Assembly: GCA_951217055.1 (NCBI GenBank)
Contig: OX578278.1
Coordinates: forward strand, 45,645,574 to 45,709,573
Direction: 5' to 3'
Source: Gerris lacustris
Lineage: Eukaryota; Arthropoda; Insecta; Hemiptera; Gerridae
DNA: 64,000 nucleotides
Shown here: positions 23,756-33,839 of the stretch, one piece after another
Numbering within the stretch: the stretch's first letter is position 1
How the letters are laid out: each line of letters begins with the position of its first letter
The notes under the pieces: generated by a model
What the model was told of the DNA's origin: nothing
The model's input: the letters and a program-made list of their open reading frames with translations, nothing else
The model's database searches: none
Position numbers and translations under genes: made by a program

Positions 23756-24726
23756 CAGGGGCGGATACAGGATTTTCTTCAACTTCAACTTTTTGCGCTT
23801 ATTTGTTTATATTCCACATGCTCACAAACATACATTTATTTACAGCTATATCTTTAAAAGTAATCATCTGATTTTTATGAAATTTGTATGGTATGTCGGA
23901 AGTAGCCTGCAGAAAAAGCACCTGCCTAATTTCAACCGTCTGCGTACTTTATAACGTGCTAAATAATATGTCTATATACTATAAAGCCGCATGGCTAACT
24001 GACTCACTGACTGACATTAATATTTACCTATTTTCAGAAGAGCTAGAGACTTGCGGTTTGCGCCATTCGACGCACAAAGTCGATATTGTGAACCAAAATA
24101 ATTATTCAAAGTTCACTTTTCCCCTTAAAAAAATAAAAATGGCCGACTTGATTTCTAAGCTGTTTTGGGGGCTTATTGTGGCTAAACGGTAAGTCGTATT
24201 GGAAAATGGATAGCACCAGCGGTAACTTATTTTAAAAGATCTACAACTTTGATCCTATCTTAGATGGTGATAATTTGTTTTGTTGTTTTTTTTTTTTTTT
24301 CATTTTTGTCTTTGAATGACCGATTTTACTTCTGATTGAGGCGCTTGAATCTCACACTAATGCTCTTTAAATTGAGTATATTTTATTTCATTAGTTCATC
24401 CTATTTGCTGAAAACATGAGAGTAAACTTTTTCCCGTGTGCCGTGTCAAGTGACCATTTTTTTTGGTTTTTAATATTGTGTCGTATATCATCTGAAAGGC
24501 CTTGATATGTACATTAAACCTATTTTATTTGTTTATTTTTTAAACATTTTGTACCGATTTATAATTTTGTTGTAGGTTAAAGGGTTTAAATAATTTTTTG
24601 TTATTAGGTTTTTTATTTATATTTATTTATTAGTTAAATCAATGCCCTTTTGTATTTTTTGTTTTTTAAAAATATAATTTTGGTATGACCCATGACCCCC
24701 CCCCCCCCCCCCTGTATCCGCCCCTG
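23756..24726. mobile_element. 971-bp non-autonomous hAT element with 8-bp TSD
   Basis: Perfect 16-bp terminal inverted repeats CAGGGGCGGATACAGG / CCTGTATCCGCCCCTG are flanked by the direct repeat GTCGACAC at 23748-23755 and 24727-24734. These are diagnostic of the hAT superfamily. It has no transposase; the 102-codon frame inside (23884-24192) shows no domain. A run of about 17 C precedes the right end. The right third (about 24470-24640: GTCGTATATCATCTGAAAGG, GTACCGATTTATA) resembles part of the Helitron near 41985-42085, so the two elements share captured or common sequence. Confidence 0.93.
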
Positions 24727-24739
24727 GTCGACACTCGAA

Positions 24740-26100
24740 CTTAAGAAAGTATTTTTACCCTAATATTTGGCTTACTAATTAGCTTACTGGCTTACTCTTT
24801 AAAAGAAGTTCCACTTCAATTTGACGACAACCTCAAACCAACATTCTGCAAGTTGATCCGCGTTAGATTAGAAATAATTAATAAAACTTATTATTAAGAT
24901 TAGTATTTATTATTGTGTAATTTCTGTAAAGTATTAAATCAATCTAACAGTTAGAAAATTTATAAAAATGTTGTAATCCCTATTGATGAGAGAGAAGGCT
25001 TTTTACTTCTGACCTTGCAGGTTAAAAATTAAAAGTAATTTTCGATAAACCCCCTTTCTCCGTCTATTCGTTGTCTTTCAAGTTCTTTGTAAATGTGTTT
25101 AAGTTATGAAATACTACTTTTGATAAAGGGAAGTACATATTATTATCAGTTACTATATTATTGGAAATATATCTATTGCTTGTAAGACGGAAAACCCTAG
25201 ACATTTTCGTATATAGACATAGACATATTAAGATTTCATTAACTGTATCGGATACACATTCATCCAGATTACCTATTACTGAGTATGATTTGGATCCTTC
25301 CTAGTAAATACTACTTTTATAATTCCTGTTAAAATATGCCTCATTAATCAAACATGGGTTTTCCATGTTACAGCTTCTTAAACGAGACGAAGTAACTTGA
25401 TAAAGGAAGAGAGGTAACTTACTTAAGGAAATTATACTATACTATACACCACGTTTGATATATATTTATATAATTTTATTGTCACCATCAATTCACTAAT
25501 ATATCATCAACAGTTCTTTTTTTTTTTTTCTTTTTTTTATATGAAATACCTTTATTGATAATATATAATATACAATACAACATAATATAATATTACAAAT
25601 TATAATGTGGCTTTCCAGAAACCTGAACAAGGTTATCTCTTCACCAATAGAACTAGAGTGTGTGTTGTGAAGAGTGAGTGTACTAAAAAGTTTTTTTTTT
25701 TTTTCTATTAAAAAAATTATTATTTTTAGTTCTAAACTGTTATAGACGTTATAGTTAGACATGTTTATATTGGTTATCCTTTGGAATAATACTGTTTTAG
25801 TATGTATATATGCTATACTAATGTATAATATTTGCTTTTATTTAATTTAGTTGCTAATAAACATGACGCATGACTATACCGAGGGCCGGTCCACTGTGCA
25901 CAGAGGGGGCATGCGGCCGGCCGCCTGTGTCGTCCGATACCGCCCTCTCGGATTTTTTACAGATTGAAAAACAAAATCCATAGTTGTATAACGACAATAA
26001 TGTGTTGCCTACTGAGCACGGCAGTAAGCAGTTGTCTTAAAATTATCATTTTAAGTATATTCATCAAAGAACATCATTTTAACATTACGCACAATCATTT
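24740..26100. other. Intergenic DNA, no gene
   Basis: AT-rich, with T-runs at 25517-25540 and 25687-25704. A GC-rich patch at 25878-25950 starts GAGGGCCGG, which resembles an hAT-type end but lacks a partner. Confidence 0.45.
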
Positions 26101-26126
26101 TTAACATTATTCATCCTTCATGTGTA

Positions 26127-26473
26127 ACAATTCTTTGAAAAGAAAAACACCCATTCCTCCTTCATGTTATGGTACAATTCTTTGAAAAGAAAAACACCCA
26201 TTCCTCCGTCATGGTATGTAACAATTCTTTGAAAAGAAAAACACCCATTCCTTCGTCATTGTATGTAACAATTCTTTGAAAAGAAAATCACCCATTCCTC
26301 CGTCATGGTATGTAACAATTCTTTGTAAAGAAAAACACCCATTCTTCCGTCATGTTATGTATCAATTCTTTGAAAAAAAAAGCACCCATTCCTCCGTCAT
26401 GGTATGTAACAATTCTTTGAAAAGAAAAACACCCATTCCTCCGTCATTTTATGTAACAATTCTTTGAAAAGAT
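26127..26473. repeat. 47-bp minisatellite, about 7.4 units
   Basis: The phrase ACAATTCTTTGAAAAG begins at 26127, 26174, 26221, 26268, 26315, 26362 (one base changed), 26409 and 26456, an exact 47-base spacing. Units differ by a few substitutions. Since 47 is not a multiple of 3, the frame crossing it does not encode a repeated peptide. Confidence 0.95.
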
Positions 26474-26479
26474 GTATCA

Positions 26480-26985
26480 AGTGAAAGCTACTGATTACGA
26501 TTAACGAGATTACGAATTGCATTTTTTAGTGCATTTAAAAGTCGAAATATTCCCGACAAAAATACCCAACCACCCCCACCAACCACCCTATAACAGCTAG
26601 TCCTAAAATCATGAAATAATCGATATATAGACTTCTTTGGTGTGGGTCGTGTAGGGTAGTTAAATTTGTAATAAACAACTAAATTGTTTTCATGCGCATG
26701 CGGCTATATTTCGACCAGCTCCTGGTCATATTCATGCCTAAAACATCATTTACACACATTTAAAAGACGTATTACATATTTGCTTTACAATAAAATTATG
26801 ATACAGATTTTTCTTTTTACATTATATATAGTCTTCTTATTTACATATAAAATAATTCATGCTAATACCTTATGGTTGGGCGATTAATTTTAAAAAAAAG
26901 TAACACTTTCACTGTCCGCGAGTTAAAAAAATTAATTACTTGCACTCCTCATAATTAAAAAATCTACAACCCCACAAACATTTTT
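26480..26985. other. Intergenic DNA, nothing recognised
   Basis: A C-rich stretch ACCCAACCACCCCCACCAAC lies near 26565. No coding exon or element end seen. Confidence 0.4.
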
Positions 26986-26990
26986 CTATA

Positions 26991-27735
26991 GACTAGGCAT
27001 CGCGTGGCTCTATCGTATTGCAATAAAATACTGAATATTAATATTTGTTATTCATGATGAATGTCACAGTTGAAGATAAGTGGAAGAGGGTAGTGTGAGG
27101 GTACTCGGTACAAAGCTTTAGTTCCTAAACAAACCTATACACTATAAGAATCTTAACCACCCGTCATAGCTTTTAAACTAATATTATAAATGTATCACTT
27201 CATTACTCAAATACTACTGCTTGTATCAAGTTGAAATTTTACATACTTGTTTCAATTGCACTTTAGACGATGTATAAGAAGTTTTATTAAAATCGTTACG
27301 TTTGAATGTAAGATATCGGTAAAAAGGTTGTTTTCTATATTTTAAACGTTTAGGTCCGCTTTAATAGTTTTAGCTATCTTTATTAATTCATAGCAGTGTC
27401 GTTGTTGGTTTTACTAAAAAAATGTATTTGAAAAAAATGTTCGTCTCATCGAATAGGTGATGATAGAATTTTTTCCTGTCCTGAAATTCCAATTTTAAAT
27501 TTGAAGCTCACGTTTACGCGAGCATTGCGCGCGAACTGTTGGACGGATCACGCTGTCCAACGAACTTAGCCTGAGTATTAGTTAGAGGATCATGTATACC
27601 AAATTTTAACTAAATCGGTCAACTTTTACTCAAGTTATCGTCACACGCGTAAACGTTACTGACAGACAGACAGACAAGATGCATATTTCGTTGAATGTAA
27701 GAAGCTCGCTTACGCTCGCTTCAATTAAATTCGTC
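26991..27735 (+). mobile_element. GGCATCGCGTGGCTCTATC repeat, copy A
   Basis: Begins ACTAGGCATCGCGTGGCTCT and ends at the GCTCGCTTACGCTCGCTTCA region (about 27705-27723), matching copy B throughout: GATATCGGTAAAAAGGTTGT, GGTCCGCTTTAATAGTTTTA, TTCGTCTCATCGA, CGCTGTCCAACGAACTTAGC and a (GACA)n stretch. No conserved protein. Copy A lacks the left inverted repeat seen in copy B. Confidence 0.75.
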
Positions 27736-27797
27736 ATTTTGATGTAGTCAGATTCTTGAATATCCTTTTTAGGGAGGAGAAATTTAAATTTATGTAT

Positions 27798-28468
27798 ACT
27801 AGGCATCGCGTGGCTCTATCATTGAAGCGAGCGTATAGTAATAAATATGTATTGAATATTGAAAAAAAAGATTATTGTGAATCATGATGAGTTGATAGAT
27901 AATGGGTCTGGTAGTAGTGCAGCGGCTAGTAGTAAGGGAACCACCCCGCATTCTTACTATTCTTCTAACCACACATCTCTATTTCAATATTTATAATTTG
28001 TATCTCTTTGCTACAAACAAACTACTGCATGTATCAAATTGAAATTTTGCATACCTGTTTCAATTGTGCATTAGATGGTGTATATGAAGTTTTATTAAAA
28101 TCGTTTCGTTAGAACGTAAGATATCGGTAAAAAGGTTGTTTTCTCTATTATAAACGTTTAGGTCCGCTTTAATAGTTTTAGCGATCTTTATTAAGTCATA
28201 GCGGTGTCGCTGTTGGTTTTAGTAAAAAATGTTATTTGAAAAAAATGTTCGTCTCATCGAGTAGATGATGGTAGAATCTTTTCCCGTCCTGAAATTCCAA
28301 TTTAATTTTTGTACCTCTCGTTTACGCGAGCGTTGCGCGCGAACTCATGGACGGATCACGCTGTCCAACGAACTTAGCCTGAGTATTAGTAAGAGGAACA
28401 TGTATACCAAATTTCAACTAAATCGGTTAACTTTTACTCAAGTTATTGTCACACGCGTAAACGTTACT

Positions 28469-28520
<52 letters not shown>

Positions 28521-28568
28521 CGGAACATATTTCGTTGAATGTAGGAAGCTCGCTACGCTCGCTTCAAC
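27798..28568 (+). mobile_element. GGCATCGCGTGGCTCTATC repeat, copy B
   Basis: Second copy, about 60 bases after copy A and in the same orientation. It carries a 14-bp perfect inverted pair, TTGAAGCGAGCGTA at 27822-27835 and TACGCTCGCTTCAA at 28554-28567. A (GACA)n array at about 28468-28519 is longer than in copy A. The 116-codon frame over it gains its DRQT repeats from that array and is not a gene. Class is uncertain: a TIR element, or a Helitron relative given the terminal imperfect hairpin. Confidence 0.75.
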
Positions 28569-28750
28569 TAAAAATAGTTCTGTCCCAGCCCTGTCCCACA
28601 AAAATGTTCAAATAATATTTTTCTTTGACTTTCTAACTTTGATCCTAGATAGGAAATATAATGTACTTTGTGATACTACATATTATACTTCCTTTCTTAT
28701 TTCGGTGTAATTGGTCAGGAATTTAATAAAATGGCTTGTCCCAGCAATCG

Positions 28751-29680
28751 GTCACGATAGTTACGTCACAATAGTTACCAAGAAATTGGCTTCACTGTTT
28801 GACTGAGCGGGATTTCAGTGTTTTGCAGATAAAAGAATCATTCCTTTATTATAACCTAAAGTTCGTCTCCGCGTCTTCTGAAGTAAGCCTCGCTCACACA
28901 ACAATTCTCTTCAAAAATCATGGGGCGTATGTTTATTCAAAGTCACAATAGTTACCATAGATTTTAGTACTTAAAAGTGCATTTAAAGCTTTTTAAATTT
29001 TTTGGGAATACCCCAGTAGTATACAGAGAACGTATGCTTTCCATTGAAAGCATTAATACATTAGGGTGGCTTGGCTGCCATGTTTTAGTTTATAAGTCAC
29101 GATAGTTACTTGTCCCGACAGTTACTTTTCACAACAAATATCTTGCTGTATGATGTTCAGCGTCAAAATAAAGCACTAGTCGGCTCAGAATTGTCAGTGT
29201 CACTTTTTTTGAAAATGTCCCTTTAACTATTTTTATCATTCCCAACTTTAGAGGAACACGTCACTTGTCACTATAGTTACCCAGGAACAAGATAGATGTC
29301 ACATTAGTTACCCAGCGTACTGCAGGTCACGATAGTTACTAAAAAAAATCAAATTTAAATAGGTTATTTTTTAAATAAAAAAACGTTTTCCTCTTCAGAG
29401 TTGTGCGTACGCGTACAATGATCATTCAGGAAATTAAATCTAATTAGCTTGCAAAAATGTCTATGACCAGGAACTTTAATTAAATGTCTATGACCAGGAA
29501 CTTGAACGGTATCTATCGTGACAAAATTATAATTAATTAATTTTTTCACAAATTAAAACTAATGTAAGAAATGGTCCTAGTAGACAATAATATTGGTTTG
29601 AGTTTGTGTGACGATTTCCTGGTGGTAAATATCATTTTGCAAATCGGTAAGGTGAAGAAAATTCCGGTAACTATTGTGAC
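28751..29680. repeat. Irregular cluster of the 15-mer GTCACRATAGTTACC
   Basis: Plus-strand copies: 28751-28764, 28765-28779, 28942-28956, 29096-29109, 29112-29125 (two changes), 29267-29281, 29298-29312 and 29326-29339. Minus-strand copies: 29508-29522 and 29666-29680. Spacing is irregular (14 to about 180 bases), so this is not a simple tandem array. The cluster also contains a direct duplication of ATGTCTATGACCAGGAACTT near 29456 and 29483, and of ATGTTCAGC.TCAAAATAAAG near 29152 and 29770. Origin unknown. Confidence 0.8.
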
Positions 29681-29689
29681 TAAAATACT

Positions 29690-32380
29690 TGACTTTTTTT
29701 TATTTAAAAATTGATAAAAAATAGTAAAACTTAAAAATCCCGCGACCCACATACATATTCTTGTTATATAGATGTTCAGCATCAAAATAAAGCACTAGCT
29801 CAATCAAAATCTAAAAAAAAATTTGGGCATAAGGGTTTGCTCAGAATTGTCAAAGTGTCACTTTTTTTTAAAAATGACCCTTTTCGTTATTATTGATCGA
29901 ACCAGTGACCCCTACTCTACTCCTTCTTTAATATTTTTATTATGTTTTACTTTCATATAGGGTGGGATGGGGTAATAATAAAAATGATAATTAGAATATA
30001 AATAACGTATATGTTTTAACACACGAAACCCTCCACCAATGGCTTCTTTAGGTTACATCAACATCAGGGACCATTTGAGACCAGTGGTCTCATGTCTGTC
30101 TGTCAATTTGCCCGTCAACAATTTTGTGAACTACTATATCTTAGAAACCTCTGGTCAAATTGTAAATAAATTTGGATGGTAGGGCATAATTAGCCCATTG
30201 TTGCTACAATAATAATTTCAACCTTCTGCCCATATTTAATATCGAATATAAATAAGTGTGACCCCACTGAGAATTAAACAGATCCAAATTTAATGTGACT
30301 ATTCGACCAATAATATTGGACGCGCGGAACCTTTGTGGCTCACGAATCGGCAGAATTTTTACTTAAGTTTTCCTTTAGATGCTGGGAACATTTAACTATA
30401 CCTTATCATAATAAACAGGTTCATCTTCCTAAGAAAACTTTTTTATCTTCCTAAACTGATATTTAATTCAGCCATTTATTTATTGGTTTAAATTAATAAA
30501 ACAATATTAAGTAAGTATGTAGATATGACTCTAATTTAAGAGTAAATAAGTTTATTATCTCTATGCCTTTAATGACTCTTGTCGGTACACTTTGTATTTA
30601 TATATTTATTTTGTGTATATGTGTAATTTTGAGCAATTAGGAATTTTTAAAAGTTTGGTAAAATTTAAACCACTTTGTTCCAGTTAGGGCTGAAGCGGCG
30701 CGGCGCCAGATGATGTAGGAAGTCCATGGCAGTGAAACGTAGATAACACAAGGTTAACCTGGCCAAGTATTACAGCTTACCTCTAAGGAAGTAAACCAAT
30801 ACATATTAAATCTAACCAGTTCTTGACTTGAGTCCATCTCTCTCTCTTCTCTTGTATCACTTGCTCTTCGCTCTACTATGTTCCAAATCAATCAGGTATG
30901 ATCATCATTTCCTATTGTCAAAATTTTATGTTTGTGTGACATTTAGTTTAGTTAAGATATAATAGGATACTTATATAAAGCACATTCATTGTTAATGTTT
31001 GTCATATTTTATGTTTTTATTACACCTATTAAGAAATGTATCTTTCAATTTCCGTACAATCCAATTTAAGTAAATATACATGGAGGTGATTTTTAAGGTT
31101 CTGAAACGTATGTGCCTGTGCGCCTAAGCGTTTATATTAATAGGTGGGTTTACTTCCACTAAATCCTGTATAAAATTATTGTTTCTCTTTTATTTATCTA
31201 TCTATATATTTAAAACGCTAAGCTTTTCTATTGATAGTTGTTCCGGGAGAACGTCCCGGCAGATTTTCCTGATTTTTATCCTCGTCGTCCTCTAAAAGTC
31301 CTAGATTTGTTTATACCATCGTCAGATTTCCTGTATTCTGTCTTCTTCTATTTTTTTTATCGCGATCACGATGTGAAGATGTTGTGAAGGGGAATATATG
31401 ATTAATAACATACATCTATTAGTATAGTTATTTATAATATTTGATGGCGAGGATAATGCTATGATGGCGATGTGGCGAAGAGGAACGAAAAAGAAATAGG
31501 AAGACAGCGCCCTAGGAAATCCAATACAAATAAAAGTATTGTATCGAAATTTCGTTTCGATCCTTTTGATCAATCCCAAAAGTCTAGGATGTTCAGGGCT
31601 TAGAGGGATCGGAATAAGAGGTCTTTAAAAAAAAAACTTTTGATGCGCAAAGTGGGCACTAATACAATAAGCACTAATGGGTTTAAAATATAGTAATGGA
31701 TCACTTCTCGGATTCAGACTTAGAGAAGGCAGATTTAAGGACTTTTTTGACAATTTGAAGGAGGCATTTTTTAACTTTCATATAAAACCTACATTTATTT
31801 TTGCTAAAAGAAAGAACTTTCCACGGAAATGTAGAATGGAAGGGGAAAATTTAATCAAATTTTCACACCACTTAAAAGTGTTGTGCGTTGCGCTGCGTGG
31901 CTCTTTTTGGGCGAGGACTTAGGTTGACGTAGTTGGGAATAGGATTAAACCAGACGATCGCAAAAAAGAAATCATAAGGGTTTATTCTAATAATTCGGTT
32001 ACGCTACAGAAAGCCCTTTCGACACTCTTAGCACTAGTGTAGGCAGATGAGGGAGCTGCACAGCTACATACTTCGGAGGTTTCAAAGAACAATGTGAGTT
32101 GACTTGACACGGCAAAAGGAGGTAAAAGAGGACATCTTCGTGAAAAAAAATAGAAGACTTCTCACTAAACAAGGCTGTTATTAGGATATTTAATTTAGTT
32201 AGGAGAAGATATTATTTTAAGCGTGGGAAATTAGTTTCGCTAAGGAAAAGAAATGTTTAGCGTGAAGACAAGACAATCATATTGCAAAAGTATGCATAGT
32301 GAAAGGTGGAGCATAACTATAGTAGTAAAGTGTAAAGTATTATCTATATTTAGTGCGTAGGCTTCCGCGGGTTTCCCGTA
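29690..32380. other. Intergenic DNA with minor features, no supported gene
   Basis: 30045-30230 resembles dispersed insect repeats (a GAGACCAGTGGTCTC hairpin at about 30077-30091, then ATGTCTGTCTGTC). At 30878 an ATG opens a six-codon frame ending in a strong 5' splice match CAG/GTATGA at 30893-30901, preceded by moderately GC-rich DNA, so a first exon is conceivable but unproven. The 81-codon frame at 31677-31922 has no recognisable domain. Confidence 0.35.
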
Positions 32381-32384
32381 ATCA

Positions 32385-32472
32385 ATAACTTGGTTTTCTG
32401 GTAAAATGCGAGTCACGAAGGGATTGAAGTCCGACGTTTCGCTTCCACAACTGGAAGCATCTTCATTATTAT
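32385..32472 (+). repeat. Single arm of the 60.3-kb foldback family
   Basis: TTGGTTTTCTGGTAAAATGC, CACGAAGGGATTGAAGTC and GACGTTTCGCTTCCA match the arms at 60310-60670. GCTTCCACAACTGGAAGC (32443-32460) is a short hairpin. No second arm was found, so this copy is partial. Confidence 0.65.
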
Positions 32473-32474
32473 CT

Positions 32475-33029
32475 ACGTACTATATTACTGAGTGGGTACA
32501 TGGATTAGTTCAAATTACAATTAATGGTTCAATATTGAGCGCTTTTGACGGCGTGAAGCGCCCGAAGCATTATAGTAAAGATTATTCTGGACCGAAAGGC
32601 AAGTTTAGCGCGCCGAACCATCGTCATTATACACATTATTATCACCGTTTTATACACAAGTGTGTATAAACGCAAAACATTTATTTCGTTATACCAGGTT
32701 TTGGATGCTGTGACAACTTGCGTTGTTTAGTTTTTCATGTAACACTGAGTAGATCGCTCTAAGTTCAAGCTACTATGCTTGTGCAACTCGTTTTCCTACC
32801 TGAATTCTGTTTTATATGGATAAATAATTTTTTTTCTGTTTCCCTGTTCCCTGTTTCTGTTGTTTGAAAAAGGCCTTAGGTGCTGCGCCAAGAATATACG
32901 TTGTGAATCATTTTAAGAACTCCAATTGAGTTACCATAACATTCACATGTACAATAATCCTGTTATCGTATTTAGTAGTGAAAACCATTACACTGGTTTT
33001 CTTCGTTATTCATACATACGCAGAAACCT

Positions 33030-33030
<1 letters not shown>
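32475..33030. other. Intergenic DNA, nothing recognised
   Basis: No element ends or coding exons were recognised. A small CACACAAGTGTGT-like palindrome lies near 32655. Confidence 0.4.

Positions 33031-33032
<2 letters not shown>

Positions 33033-33108
<76 letters not shown>
33033..33108. repeat. (TA)n microsatellite
   Basis: About 76 bases of uninterrupted TA. Frames that translate it into YIYIYI on either strand are artefacts. Confidence 0.97.
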
Positions 33109-33109
<1 letters not shown>

Positions 33110-33110
<1 letters not shown>

Positions 33111-33785
33111 TTCTGATGCTATAGTGGCGACAGGTAGATGAAAGGTTTAGGTAAGTAAGAAAATATAGACTTAATTTTAGGCAATGTATATTAGATGTTC
33201 TAGATTCTAGGGTTTCGGGCACATTACAAACTGGACACATCGGGGAGTTGGACTTACCTATTTTATATAAAAATTGCCGCTGGAGCTATTAATGTATCAG
33301 AGTTGACATTCCTCGTAGGCTGAGTTTAATATGGTAGTATAAATCGCATCATGGTTTCTGCTTCTTTCTTTAGCTATTTGGTTAACTCGTTCGTTCGGAG
33401 TATTAACTCGATAACCAAAATAACACTACTCTTTTATTTTCCTGTAGAACATGGTTGTGGATTCTTGCGATTTCATATAGGAAGTAGTTGTTGATCATGT
33501 GAGAATTCAGATTGGTTAAAGCTGAACCTGCTCTTAATCTATCAGCAAATATTAAAAAGAGTATATTATGTATTTTAAATGCTTAGACGATAGCAACTAA
33601 TTCTGGTGAGAGAGTAGAGAGGCATTTATTGAGTTTGAGTCATCAGGACTTATTCTGAGATATATTAAATTATGCACAACCCTCAAGTTCATTTCTATAA
33701 GTATAGAAGCATAGATCTCTAAATAGTAACAGATTCTGAAGAATAAGTGCCAAGTGGAGTTGATTGCCAAAAGAATTATTATAAA
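33110..33785. other. Intergenic DNA, possible degraded coding remnant
   Basis: Base composition is more even than in the flanks, and several overlapping 60-75 codon frames exist on the minus strand around 33600-33900. No domain can be named. A decayed transposon gene is possible. Confidence 0.3.
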
Positions 33786-33792
33786 ACGAAAG

Positions 33793-33838
33793 CCTCTCCA
33801 CAAAATGTTGTGGACATTTTGTGGAGAGGTTTTTTTTT
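33793..33838. other. Perfect 15-bp hairpin followed by a T-run
   Basis: Arms at 33793-33807 and 33815-33829 are exact reverse complements (beginning CCTCTCCACAAAATG) with a 7-base loop, followed by nine T at 33830-33838. It resembles an intrinsic terminator or a short polymerase III transcript end, but no promoter box is evident upstream. Most likely a small foldback. Confidence 0.75.
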
Positions 33839-33839
33839 A

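Noticed and set aside
23884..24192. 102-codon frame inside the hAT element
   Set aside because: No hAT transposase, BED finger or dimerisation motif; far too short.
25878..25950. hAT end beginning GAGGGCCGG
   Set aside because: Only one GC-rich end-like patch; no inverted partner or target duplication found.
26276..26467. Repeat protein encoded by the 47-bp array
   Set aside because: 47 is not a multiple of three, so the apparent peptide is an accident of the minisatellite.
28265..28615. 116-codon protein with DRQT repeats
   Set aside because: The repeats come from a (GACA)n microsatellite in a dispersed element.
28751..29680. CRISPR-like array
   Set aside because: Motifs are spaced irregularly, occur in both orientations and lie in insect DNA; no spacer-repeat regularity.
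32926..33240. Frames rich in Tyr-Ile on both strands
   Set aside because: Direct translation of the (TA)n tract; same for similar frames at 38401 and 58314.
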